NCBI GenBank assembly: GCA_907165275.2
Contig: OU015652.1
Span: 2,867,001 to 2,931,000, forward strand
Origin: Zygaena filipendulae
Taxonomy: Eukaryota > Arthropoda > Insecta > Lepidoptera > Zygaenidae
Reading direction: 5' to 3'
DNA: 64,000 nt
Position numbers and translations under genes: made by a program. The notes under the pieces were generated by a model. It saw nothing but the letters and a program-made list of their open reading frames with translations. It made no database searches and was not told where the DNA came from. Positions within the stretch are counted from its first letter, which is position 1; every line of letters begins with the position of its first letter. Of this stretch, positions 54,001 through 62,619 are shown one piece after another.

Positions 54001-57000
54001 GATAACCTACTACTACGCCAGTTGTCGCGGGTTCAATCCCTATTTGTGTAACCATATTTTGTGTTTACCCAGAGTCTGGGTGTTTACTATGTATAAATGT
54101 ATTTATATGTATGTATCTACCACAATGAAGTATACTATGATTATCATAATATTGTCTGGGTGCCCAATGGGCCCGAATCTGTTTAGATTCGGACCAGCTT
54201 ATGTGATATTGTTCAAGCAATTAATATTTAATTATTAAATGTTACATCTTATAGTTCGAGTATGTTATGTTACCTATTTGGTACTTATGCAAATCATGGG
54301 TAGATTGCATTGATCTACAGTCTGCTAACCGTATAATGGTTTCCAGTAGATTGTGTATTGTGTAGTTTAGTGGTAGATAACTTCCATCTCAGTCGTTTTA
54401 ACATACTTGTCTTATTTGTGATTGTCTCTCCTCTTCATTGTCGTCTTGTTCAAATGTTAGATTTATGTTGTCGTTAGAACACTTTCTGTACAAATAAATA
54501 AATAATTAATAACGAGCCCTTAATAAGTACCTAGTTTAATTGTATACATGTATATGTATATCTAACAGTCATAAGATATTTACATGCATTAATAATATTA
54601 TTAGGTCTAAATTCTAATTATAGGTAGTCCGTTTTATAAACGAAGACGCGCCCTTGCCCATGTTTACGCTGCTAATGGAAAAACAACATTATTGTCTTTT
54701 GAACACCTGCGTAGTTACATATCAGTAGGTTAAATTTACTCCCTTTGAAGTCGCGAAAAAGCAATTTTCTGCTCGACTAGTTTTTCCCTTAGTTTTTTAC
54801 CTAACTTTCAACCCTTTATTTTATACGTCGAAATTTCAAAACAACTTTTATTATTGCTTACCTATACATTACAATATAGCGTTGTGCAAAATCTAGAGCC
54901 AGCTGCTCGAGTTGCGTTGTCTGTCAGTCAGTCTGTACTGATTGTTAGATAGGTACTTATATATAAACGTATTCAGAGCGACAAGGTAGATTTAGCATAA
55001 TTTTTTTAAGACGAACTCTCTTTTCATTTTAGGCTAGCATGCATCAATAATTAATTAAATCTCGATTAACGGCCGCACTCAGAGTCGACTTTAATGATTA
55101 CTTGGTTAAGTATAGATTTTTAAAACAAAATTGCCACGATCAGAGACGTTCAGTAAATTAATTTTAATTGGAATTTATTGAGATGTAACTTAATTAGTTA
55201 AATGCCAATTAACATTAATTTATTAAACTTGTCTGATTGCGGCAATTTTGTTTTAAAAATCTACACTTAACTAAGTAACCATTAAAGTCGACTCTGAGTG
55301 CGGCGATTAGTGTGTTTTAAACGTAAATTAGGAGTTTTATATCAAATAAACTAGTTCAGTATCAGTATCAGTTTATAAAAAAAACTTCGCAAAAACGGGA
55401 ATTAAGTATTGATGTAGATGTGAGCCGCCCTTGATACTCAGTTTTTGGGGCGCGTCGTCGTACCTATAGAAATACTAGCTGTTCTAAATTGTTTCACCCA
55501 CGTTAAGTTCGGAGTTTCCGTAAGAAAAGTACCTACCCTGTGTCCTCCTCTGTAGGTACCCCTGATAACGTGTATGCCAGATTTCATGATGATCAGTTGA
55601 GAAGCTAAATCGTGAAAGCGTAACAAACAAACACATTTTCGTATTTATAATAAGGATTCTGTGATATCGGGTTTTATAAAAGTTGGGTAACATAAACGCA
55701 GTGCTTACCGCAAGTGGCGACCCCCTCGGTTCACGGAGGACATTACGCCGCTGCTGCGGATATTCGACCCTCACGCCACCGTCCCAGCGCGGTACGTCGT
55801 CGCATGACGTCACAGTTCCGCTACCCGACGTTAGATGGTGCTTAATACAATGTGCAAATGAATGTGGTTTAGATGCAAAATCAAAATTAAAAGATCACAA
55901 TTACTAAAAAAATATTGATTATTTAAAGCAACAATATGTGACAAATAATCACACATAACTACATAGTCATATCTGCTTTAGCTTAATATGTTTTATTAGA
56001 AAATCTCTATTAATGATAATACAATAATAATTAATAAGTATATCATTCATAAGATCATCAAAAAAAAATTCACAAATCATTATCTACTTAAATCATTTTC
56101 ACAAATCATTATCTACTTAAACTTCATGCAAAATGTAGTGCATGAACATGATAAATGAAAAAACTATTATTTGCATGTTTTAATAAATAATTTAATTAGA
56201 TAATATTATGTTTTGTGGAATGTATCTAGTATAGAAGCAGATAGAATTTATGAAATGAAAAAAAAATATATATTTATGGATTGTGTGAAATATGCGTTGA
56301 ATGAGTTTGTAGGCATGCTTGTTTGGTGTCGTTTCTATCGTTTATATACCTACAACCTTCTAATACCTACCTATGCAAAGGTACGAAGTAACAAATATAT
56401 AGGTATCTATGATAAATATTCACAGAATTGACTTAATTGTCATGATATCTACTTTCGAGTTTACTATCAGGATTGAATTTAAAATAAAATTATTTGCACT
56501 AATGGTTTTCTTGTCCTGAAACAGCCAAGAGAAGAAAAGAGACAGTGATACGTCGGAAATAGTCATGGAACCGACAGAAGGAGACGTGGAAGGAATTGTC
56601 CAGATCAAAATGGTGGTCAGCAATGGAAAGGTGATTACATACGCTACCCCACATAGAAGTATAATAGAATGGGAATGTTGACTATTTTTTTTTTAGTCTG
56701 TTCTGAAGAATAATAAAAAATATTGGACACGTATTTTTTCTTTTTTTACGTAATCAAAAAATAACGGCGATACATTGAGTTGAAATTTCGCGTAACGTCA
56801 CTATTCGGACAGTTTGTATGGCGGTTTTAGCGGTTAGTGACGTCACGACCCCCTCACCCTAAACTTTATTGCGCTTTATCTCTGTATATTTAAATTTATT
56901 TGAAAAAGCAAAAAATACGTGTCTATTGTTTTTTTATTTTCTAACAGACGCGTGACGGACTAATTAGAATTTTGATTTTCAAAAGTAGTCAACATCCCCA

Positions 57001-58205
57001 TTGAATCTTTAGATTATATGGATATGATGACAGACACTATCGATTCGGAATTCGATTCGGAATTCGATTCGGAATTCGATTCGGATATCGATTCGGTAGT
57101 TAGAAAAAATTACAATAGGCTATTTGACTAATTATTTTTTTTAGTCCGTCTTGTAGATTAATAAAAAATATTAGACACGTGTTTTTTCTTTTTTACGTAA
57201 TCAGAAAACAACGGCGATAAGTACATTGAGTCGAAATTTCGCGTGACGTCACTAACTAGTGCAGTGTGTATGGCGGCTTGTAGCGGTAAGTGACGTCACG
57301 AGCCCCCACCCTAAACTTTAATGCGCTTTATCTCTGTGTATTTTCATTTAATTGGAAAATAAAAAAATAAGATGTGTAATTTTTAATTTTTTAACTGACG
57401 GACTAATTAGATATTTGATTCACAAAAGTCGTCAACATCCCTATTATGTTTTATATTACACGAATATAATAATTTTTGAATAGGTACCTACTTAATTTTA
57501 ATTGATGTGATCTGCAATGATTTTAGCTTTTGAGTTCGGCTTATCAAAGCTTCTGAAAAAGGTTTCGTATTCGCATAAGTTTCAGTCGGTTGTTTAAACA
57601 CATAGTACAAGTATTTTTATTGAAGGTATATTTTGCTGTTCCCTGTTACTCTTAAAAATATCATATCACACTAGTGGTACTGTAGCTACTACTTGAAAGA
57701 ATTTTTAGAATCGGTTCCTTAGTTCCAGATATAGGTAATCCCGTTATATCCACTTATGTACTTTATAAATTTACGAACATAAAATTTACTGACCTGTTTA
57801 TGATATTAGTAGGTATAGATTATAATATATTAAACTAGTTGTGCCCCGCAGTTTCACCCGCGTTAATTTCAGAGTTCCTGCAGGAATTTCGGAATAAAAA
57901 GTACCCTATGTGTTAATCTGATGTATAAGGTATATTGTAAAGTTTCGTTTAAATCCATCCAGTAGTTTTTGCGTGAAAGAGTAACAAACATCCATCCATC
58001 CATCCATCCATCCATCTATCCATCCATCCATCCATACATACATACATACTTACAAACTTTCGCGTTTATAATATTAGTAGGATTGTAACACTTAATTAAA
58101 GATGTTTTCATTGTCACGCAGCGTGCAAACGATAGATCGTGGAAACAGGTGTGGGCCGTGCTCCAAGGGACCAAGCTCTACTTGTATCGACATCATCCTA
58201 GTCAG
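47844..58205 (+). CDS. RhoGAP19D: PDZ-PH RhoGAP protein, ARHGAP21/23-type (5'-partial and 3'-partial; 13 exons)
   Basis: Gene-level entry; exons are listed separately. Thirteen + strand exons join in one frame (767 codons) with canonical GT/AG borders and agreeing phases at every junction. Seen: Pro-rich N-terminus (about residues 1-30), PDZ domain (about 31-140) with carboxylate-binding loop FGFTL at 43-47, low-complexity Ser/Pro/Arg linker (about 148-700) and the opening strands of a PH domain (about 718-767). Known of the family: ARHGAP21/23 and fly RhoGAP19D combine PDZ, PH and RhoGAP domains, switch off Rho-type GTPases (Cdc42 for RhoGAP19D) and act at lateral cell junctions through cadherin/catenin. 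Inferred: this is the lepidopteran orthologue. Missing: start codon and 5' UTR (upstream of 47844), and the rest of PH plus the whole GAP domain (beyond 64000). The two proteins best known for FGFTLRH-YPPES PDZ domains are ARHGAP21 and ARHGAP23, so I am fairly sure of the family, less of strict orthology. Confidence 0.82.
48525..48788 (+). CDS. RhoGAP19D: Exon 2: second half of PDZ domain
   Basis: 88 codons, phase 0 to phase 0. Acceptor CCACTACCCAG ends at 48524; donor CAGAGG|GTGAGT. It opens with [10 protein letters not shown], then [20 protein letters not shown], the usual PDZ strand-and-helix pattern (hydrophobic strand, GGPA-AGL turn, [12 protein letters not shown] strand), and closes with [16 protein letters not shown]. 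The GDRVLAVNG stretch is a PDZ hallmark. The exon is extremely GC-rich (GGCGGCGGCGG near 48620), so short-read coverage may dip here. Confidence 0.9.
49275..49516 (+). CDS. RhoGAP19D: Exon 3: post-PDZ linker
   Basis: 242 nt, enters in phase 0 and leaves after two bases of a Gly codon. Acceptor TTTTTCTGCATCAG ends at 49274; donor GACGG|GTAAGT. Encodes [17 protein letters not shown], then an Arg/Pro/Ala-rich linker with tyrosines ([17 protein letters not shown]). Choosing the next AG (49282) would shift the frame and reach a stop within five codons, so 49275 is the supported start. Confidence 0.85.
49862..50440 (+). CDS. RhoGAP19D: Exon 4: Ser-rich linker with basic helix
   Basis: 579 nt, the largest exon seen; it completes the Gly codon left by exon 3 and leaves after two bases of an Arg or Ser codon. 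Acceptor TTTCATTACAG ends at 49861, with a second AG three bases on (NAGNAG). The start is Ser/Thr/Asp-rich ([17 protein letters not shown]), followed by the predicted helix [20 protein letters not shown], which I take to be a conserved short block of this family. A Pro-rich stretch ([18 protein letters not shown]) and a hydrophilic, Ser/Asn-rich end follow. No other domain recognised. Confidence 0.87.
50530..50744 (+). CDS. RhoGAP19D: Exon 5: charged helical linker
   Basis: 215 nt. Acceptor TCAATCATTTCTAG ends at 50529; donor CAGCAAG|GTTAGA. Phase 2 in, phase 1 out, matching both neighbours. The product, from [20 protein letters not shown] to SLDVQPQQ, is rich in Arg, Glu and Ala and probably helical, possibly coiled coil. 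The intron before it is only 89 bp, the shortest in the model. Confidence 0.85.
51014..51127 (+). CDS. RhoGAP19D: Exon 6: linker
   Basis: 114 nt, phase 1 in and out. Acceptor TTTTTGTTATTACAG ends at 51013; donor TTCCCG|GTAAGC. Encodes [20 protein letters not shown] and [18 protein letters not shown]. No known domain. The length is a multiple of three with equal phases, so it could be skipped without a frameshift. Confidence 0.8.
51160..51299 (+). repeat. SINE-like element inside intron 6
   Basis: CTAGCTAGTTAACG head remnant, ATTCCAGGATGAAAAGTGCC, CTATGTTCTTTTCTGTACTC, GTTGAGTAGTTAAAGCGT and tail TTTATAATATTAAGGATA. It makes up about half of the 258-bp intron. Confidence 0.75.
51386..51466 (+). 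CDS. RhoGAP19D: Exon 7: short Ser/Arg linker
   Basis: 81 nt, phase 1 in and out. Acceptor TTTGATTTCCTTCAG ends at 51385; donor CCTCAG|GTGAGA. Encodes about 27 residues including [19 protein letters not shown], a basic, serine-rich stretch of the type often phosphorylated. Too short to appear as a long ORF; supported by splice signals and phase. Confidence 0.78.
51984..52169 (+). CDS. RhoGAP19D: Exon 8: Ser/Thr/Pro-rich linker
   Basis: 186 nt, phase 1 in and out. Acceptor TGTTACCGCCCCAAG ends at 51983; donor GACTCAG|GTCCTG is weak. Starts [20 protein letters not shown] and ends in a Ser/Thr/Pro run ([17 protein letters not shown]). The frame stays open past the donor to a stop at 52274-52276, so intron retention here would add a 35-residue tail and end the protein before the PH and GAP domains. 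Confidence 0.78.
52283..52402. repeat. 120-bp direct repeat, copy 1
   Basis: From GCCTAACGGACGGAGATGTT to TTAACACAACCCTA; the second copy is at 52799-52917 with about 90% identity by eye. The two copies bracket a TIR element (52409-52793) in intron 8. Confidence 0.85.
52409..52793. mobile_element. 385-bp hAT-like MITE
   Basis: Inverted ends CAGAGGCGTAGCTACCGG and the complement of CTAGTTAGCTACGCCTCTG. CAGNGGCGTAGC ends are typical of hAT-family non-autonomous elements. A CCCCGGACC-type GC block lies inside each end. The expected 8-bp target duplication is not visible. Confidence 0.75.
52799..52917. repeat. 120-bp direct repeat, copy 2
   Basis: GCCTAACGGACGGAGCTGTT through GTTAACACAACCCTACC; partner of 52283-52402. 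Confidence 0.85.
53242..53295 (+). CDS. RhoGAP19D: Exon 9: short basic exon
   Basis: 54 nt, phase 1 in and out. Acceptor TTTGTATCGACAG ends at 53241; donor CTTGGAG|GTGAGT is strong. Encodes [18 protein letters not shown], which reads as a conserved block upstream of the PH domain in this family. Found only by splice signals and frame continuity. Confidence 0.8.
53709..53817 (+). CDS. RhoGAP19D: Exon 10: [11 protein letters not shown] block
   Basis: 109 nt, phase 1 in and phase 2 out. Acceptor TGTATTGCTCAACAG ends at 53708; donor CTAAGAAG|GTGGGT. Encodes [20 protein letters not shown], then an acidic stretch [14 protein letters not shown]. The [13 protein letters not shown] segment looks strongly constrained and is probably a family-conserved motif (possible basophilic kinase site RRVS). 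Confidence 0.82.
53990..54190 (+). mobile_element. Probable tRNA-derived SINE in intron 10
   Basis: GTCGCGGGTTCAATCCC at about 54024 fits a B box. It is followed by ACCCAGAGTCTGGGTGTTTA and, near 54160, the hairpin CCGAATCTGTTTAGATTCGG. Layout resembles a SINE body; A box not clear. Confidence 0.4.
55071..55304. mobile_element. 234-bp MITE with long inverted ends
   Basis: Left end GGCCGCACTCAGAGTCGACT and the complement of the right end CGCCGCACTCAGAGTCGACT continue to match for about 75-80 bp, through AAAATCTACA/TAGATTTTTAAAACAAAATTG. ATTA flanks both sides. A deleted relative is at 33690-33786. Confidence 0.88.
55474..55657 (+). repeat. SINE-like element in intron 10
   Basis: CTAGCTGTTCTAAATTG, GTTAAGTTCGGAGTTTCCG, CTCTGTAGGTACCCCTGA, ATTTCATGATGATCAGTTGA, GCGTAACAAACAAACACATT, TTTATAATAAGGAT. 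It ends only 45 bp before exon 11. Confidence 0.8.
55702..55791 (+). CDS. RhoGAP19D: Exon 11: 90-nt in-frame exon, probable cassette
   Basis: 90 nt, phase 2 in and out, so it can be included or skipped without changing the frame. Acceptor ACATAAACGCAG ends at 55701 (weak pyrimidine tract); donor CCAGCGCG|GTACGT. Encodes a 30-residue insert running [20 protein letters not shown] and then FDPHATVPA. Third codon positions are GC-rich as in the neighbouring exons, unlike the AT-rich intron around it. Both junctions give sense codons: AG+T = Ser and CG+C = Arg. Skipping gives AG+C = Ser. No known domain. Inference: real exon, possibly alternative. Confidence 0.65.
56525..56630 (+). CDS. RhoGAP19D: Exon 12: acidic linker and first PH strand
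   Basis: 106 nt, phase 2 in and 0 out. Acceptor TGTCCTGAAACAG ends at 56524; donor GGAAAG|GTGATT. Encodes [20 protein letters not shown] followed by [16 protein letters not shown]; the EGIVQIKMV stretch fits strand 1 of a PH domain. The phase agrees with skipping or including exon 11. Confidence 0.85.
56668..57002 (+). mobile_element. CRE-bearing MITE, copy C, complete
   Basis: Both inverted ends kept: AATGGGAATGTTGACTATTT and the complement of AAAAGTAGTCAACATCCCCA. Inside: TAGTCTGTTCTGAAGAAT, GACACGTATTTTTTC, CGCGTAACGTCAC and TTAGTGACGTCACGACCCCC, CTAAACTTTATTGCGC. Confidence 0.9.
57039..57097. repeat. 12-bp minisatellite GATTCGGAATTC
   Basis: Nearly five perfect units of GATTCGGAATTC, the last changed to GATTCGGATATC, between two copies of the CRE-bearing MITE. 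The unit holds EcoRI-like GAATTC and ATCGAT/ATTCGAT cores. Confidence 0.93.
57118..57445 (+). mobile_element. CRE-bearing MITE, copy D
   Basis: TTAGTCCGTCTTGTAGATTA, TTAGACACGTGTTTTTTC, GCGTGACGTCACTAACTAGT, AAGTGACGTCACGAGCCCC, CTAAACTTTAATGCGC, end AAAAGTCGTCAACATCCC. The left end has lost the ATGGG. Same orientation as copy C, 116 bp away. Confidence 0.88.
57835..58082 (+). repeat. SINE-like element with internal (CATC)n microsatellite
   Basis: CTAGTTGTGCCCCGCAGTTT through GAATAAAAAGTACCCTATG and CATCCAGTAGTTTTTGCGTG; the AACAAACATCC part has grown into about eleven CATC units plus (CATA)n at about 57988-58048, then TTTATAATATTAGTAGG. It ends 40 bp before the acceptor of exon 13. Confidence 0.88.
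58122..58205 (+). CDS. RhoGAP19D: Exon 13: PH domain core strands
   Basis: 84 nt (28 codons), phase 0 both ends. Acceptor TTTCATTGTCACGCAG ends at 58121; donor AGTCAG|GTAAGT is near-consensus. Encodes [20 protein letters not shown] then LYRHHPSQ. The pattern W-K-x-x-W-x-V-L-x-G-x-x-L-Y-L-Y is typical of PH strands 2 and 3. The remaining PH strands, the C-terminal helix and the RhoGAP domain are not in the window. Confidence 0.9.
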
Positions 58206-58349
58206 GTAAGTCGTGATTTATGATTTTTTAATAATACACGTGTTTTGAACATTTTACTTTTCTTCTTACGATGTTTTTAAAGTGTCAGTAGCTCTAATTA
58301 ATTTATAATCGAAATTGTTGGTATTAGTACGGGAGATACCGATGCTAAT

Positions 58350-59760
58350 TCGGGAGCGACTCGAGCGTCGTTGGGACCTATTGGGTTTTGAAGATTAGGA
58401 GATATAAACAAAATAAGGTCATATGATATTTTTTCATTCACCGGTGGGTTTAGCTTCTACAGGCTTTCAAAAATGTAAAAAAAAATATTAAAATGGAAAT
58501 ACTCGAGCGCGTCAGATATTGTAGTTTAGATACTCCAAGGTGTCTCTGATATCGAAAATATATTCATCTGCCGATTTGCGTGGTGGGGGTGGCCATCCGG
58601 AAGTGGAGAAAATGAAAAAAAAAAAACATTTACTCGAGCGCGTCAGATATTCAAAGGGGATGTTAAGTGAGCCCTAAAAATGCACCCCTTCGAAAATCTG
58701 CCAATTTGGAGGTGACGCAAGGTAGTAGCGAATTTTTGAAAATTCAAAAAAAAATCTCAATTTTGAAATACTCGAGCGTGTCAGATTATTTTACAGAAGG
58801 TTCAGCTTGCACTCCAAGTGATGTTGGCTTAAAATCTGACAATAATTTTGAGGGGTATTATTAATCTGACTGCTAGAAACAAAAATTATGATTTATTTTT
58901 AAGATTTTTTTTTCTTTCTGACGTGTAAGTTTAATAACTTTATGAGCTATTTATTTCTTGTTCACAAAAAACACACTTTATATTTCTATGAAATATGTAA
59001 AAGCTCACAAAATATTATTCACAAAACTAACTTTAAAGCACAAACAAGCCAGAGCGTTTTACATATAATAACATGAACGCGTTGTTTTGTGATGAGCTTT
59101 ATTATAAAATATATATAATTACATTAAAGTGAAAGGTTATAACCTATAGTTTGATGTAATACTTACCTTAACTTATTTTAATATGTATTTTAACCGACCA
59201 AAAAAAGTTATAATTTGACACGTTTAGCGCCGTGATATACTGTGATGACATTATGGCGACGGAAAGTAGTGTGAGGACGGTGCGAGAGAGTGAGAGATAG
59301 AGAAAAAGTAAAAGAGAAAGAAAGACAGAGATATGAATAGGTACATGTTTCACTGCAGCTGCTCCTTCGATTCGAAGACGATTTTTGTTTCTTCGGCTTA
59401 TTAAAATCGGCAGATTATATTTTTCCCGCTATCCTTGAGTTATTTACTTTAAAATAAAAAATAAATCAACTGCGCTCGAGAATGTCGAAGTTGCGTTTTT
59501 TTTTTGCAAGTTTGTGATCCTCTAACTCCCTTACGTCACGTTCAAATGATCAGATTATTCATATACATACTTCTCACTATGTAATTAACCCACCATATCT
59601 TAATCTGACGCGCTCGAGTATGTCGAATTATCAATTTTTTTTTACTAATCTGATCGGTTATTCTAGACGCACCCACCAGTGTAGAGGGCCTATATTTGGT
59701 GGAGGTACTCAACATGGTGCAAGGTACCCCCCTTATGTTCATCTGACGCGCTTTAGCTAA
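58350..59760. repeat. Inverted array of CTCGAGCGCGTCAGAT motifs
   Basis: Motif on the + strand near 58359 (short form), 58500, 58632 and 58770; on the minus strand near 59471, 59603 and 59742 (outermost lacks the CTCGAG core). Spacing is about 131-142 bp in both halves. Units also share ATCTGCCGATTT-type and GGTGACGCAAGG-type blocks. No protein-coding potential seen. The middle, about 58900-59450, is AT-rich. Confidence 0.7.
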
Positions 59761-61387
59761 TCCACAAATCCCCTCTTGGCGGTCCGTACTATATCGATCG
59801 ATTCGCCTATTCGCTCATAGATGGCACTAATTGTCGATTTTTAATAGTTACCAGTCAATTATGAAGACGTGTAATAACCATTATTATTACTTAAACATTA
59901 GCGGTTTCACTTTTATCATGGTCAGTGTTCGTTATTATTACAATCATTGTGAAGAACAAATCTGTAGACACATTATTTATTTAGCTATTAATCAATAATA
60001 ATAGTACCTACTATATATTTCTCATTATACTATAGTTTTTGTAATCAATCCTCAATTACAATAATATTAAAAATAACGTGAAATATTGCAAATGCCTTTT
60101 AAATAAACGGCATTTGCAATATAATACGAGACTGTAACAATTTTTTGGAACTTCGCGGTAATTTAGGAACTAGGAAGAACAATAGGTCTATCTATTTGCT
60201 TGTTAGATAATTAAAGGAATAGTTAGAATAACTTCACAAGGTTGTGTTAAACATTTTACATTCCTTCGACACGAGATTTACGTAGGTACATTGTTTGTTT
60301 GAACATTGTCCTTGTACTCATTTTCGTGTTGGCAACAATCGGGTGGTTTCCACCCCCTCAACCTTTGAGCGGGGCGAGTTAGGCGCCCAAATTTATTTGT
60401 CGACTAGTGTAACCTTGACTCGCGATCATTAGGGCATGATTACATTAAGCTCACAATTTGCAACTCACCGTCAGCCATCGTTTCGCGTCCAATACTATTT
60501 AAACAATCCGTCGATTCGTTCACTTAGTGGCTGATTTGCAGCGAAACATACGCAAACGTCAGTTTGTTCAACTCCAGCCGTCTTTTGCTAAATTAGTCGC
60601 CGACTTGTGGGTCAGACGCCGCTCACTATGGGCCCACTGTGAACACTTCCTTAGTCGACGACATCAACGCACATGTGTACACTGCAGTGCAAATATTTTG
60701 TATCCGACTTAGTTGGAAATAATGGAAAAATATTTTTATATTTTACTTGGAACTCACATGTTTAGTTTTTGTGGTACATTTGTTGATAAACATTGAATTT
60801 CCGCTTTTTGACCGAGTAATTTCTTGTAAAAAGTCTTGAATTAATTTTTATTCCAATTTTGTGAATTAGGTACCTACATTATTTCGATGATCGGTAGTTT
60901 AAACTCGATAATATATTTATTCAATCAATATTAAAATACATAAAACAGATTAAAGGCCATTGTCACCACCTAATCTATAATTTAAAATAATGAATCGTCG
61001 AAATATGTAGGTATGTGATCGCATAATTTCTAAACGACTGCACTTCACTCACTCACTTCTTAATACTACTACTCGTACATGTTTCTTATCAGATGACAAG
61101 CATGAAGGTAAGTATGTTATTGAAACGCATAAGTAACCACGTTTAGCACCTGGGTTTCTTCCGCCCTTATTCAATTAGCATTTATGGTATACTTAGTTGT
61201 ACAGTCAGTAACTAATATAATATGTAATGAATTTTAACAGTCTCAGACAAACAGAATATTATTGTAATAGTCCTAAAATAAACAGCCCGGTGACACTCCA
61301 TACAAATGAACTGATTGAAGTTATTTCCCACAAATAAAGACGGCCGGCTTGCACGTACACGTGTTGTGCGTGTGTGCGTATCGTAAG

Positions 61388-61474
61388 TTTGACTGGTAGA
61401 GAATGCCTTAGGCATTAAGTCCGCCTTTTGTACATAAATGTGCAATAAAGTTCTTTAAATAAATAAATAAATAA
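61388..61474 (+). mobile_element. LINE-type 3' tail with AAAT repeats
   Basis: GTTTGACTGGTAGAGAATGC, CTTAGGCATTAAGTCCGCC, TTTTGTACATAAATGTGC, AATAAAG, (AAAT)n. The best-preserved of three copies (3111, 28988, 61388). Confidence 0.75.
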
Positions 61475-62329
61475 CTGTCAGCTTCCAGTGAAAAATTGTC
61501 ACATGTAGATTCTACCACCAAACTTTAGCGGGACATGAGGAGACATGAAATTGGTGGGAGGCGGAGAGCGTCGCTTCTTTACGTAGTGTATTTGTTCTAT
61601 TTTACGAAAGCCAAACGGCTATGATTGTGTTTAGATCTGCGTATATACATTGTTTGAGTGTGTGTAACTCTGGAAGCGCTCAGTTTCTATTGCAATGTTG
61701 TTTACACATATAAAAGCGCTCATCGGTACACGTCACTACTACAACCATGGCAGAACAAACAGAACAACTATAATATTATCTATTGTTTGGTAATAAATTT
61801 CAACTTCAGACCAAAATGTGTACGTATTTTTGATGCTGATTCTACATATTATGCAAGTTAAAGTGTCAATGAAGCTTACGTTACAACCCCGTGAACCCGC
61901 ACCTCCGTCGAGCAACCGTCCATGACTCTAACGGATCTGCCACCGCTGGCGTATTGTTTAATTAGGTAGCAGCTGTTAAACAAACATATATTTCGTCTTG
62001 TTAAACGATGAAAGTCTGCCTAATACGCAATAATATGGATCATAAAGTACGTAGGTACACCGTACAATCTGTTCTACTAACTGTCTTAACTAATATTATA
62101 CAGAGAAAACATTTGACTTTTTTATGTTTGTTTGTAATAAACAAAAACTATTTAACCGATTTTATAAATCTTTCATTAATAGGAAGCTACAATGTTCCTA
62201 ATTGATATAATATAGGGTATTTTTATCCCAGAATTCTCACGGTAACTCCGAATTAACTTAAGTGAAACAATCAAGAGTCAATAATAGCACAGATAATAAT
62301 AATAATAATCTATACTATAATAAGACAGT

Positions 62330-62619
62330 AGAATCCGCGATTCGGTACATTGAATATTTTTAACAAAAATTGACAGGGGACGATAAACGAAGAGTAACCA
62401 ACCACAAAAAAGGGTTTTTAAAAATCTTTTCTGTCTGTCTGTTTGTTCGCGATAATCTCTGAATCTACTAAACGGATTGTCATGCGGTTATCACAGGTAG
62501 ATTAAGCTTAGACTGGAGCTACATATAGGCTGTTTCATTGAAATCGGATGTCGGGAAAAAAAGTTGTTGTATAAAAATTAAAAACCTTTCGCGCGGGTGA
62601 AACCGCGGGGCACAGCTAG
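62330..62619 (-). repeat. SINE-like element, minus strand, longer variant
   Basis: + strand: GATAATCTCTGAATCTACTA, AACGGATTGTCATGCGGTTA, CTACATATAGGCTGTTTC, then CGCGCGGGTGAAACCGCGGG and GCACAGCTAG. The central part differs from the other copies (no GGGATAAAAAGTACCC), so a subfamily. A second fragment lies just left (62213-62270, TTTTTATCCCAGAATTCTCA). Confidence 0.75.

Noticed and set aside
56213..56431. 72-codon + frame in intron 11
   Set aside because: AT-rich chance frame, no phase-compatible splice sites, no motif.
57961..58050. CRISPR-like regular repeat
   Set aside because: Simple (CATC)n/(CATA)n microsatellite without spacers, in a eukaryotic intron.
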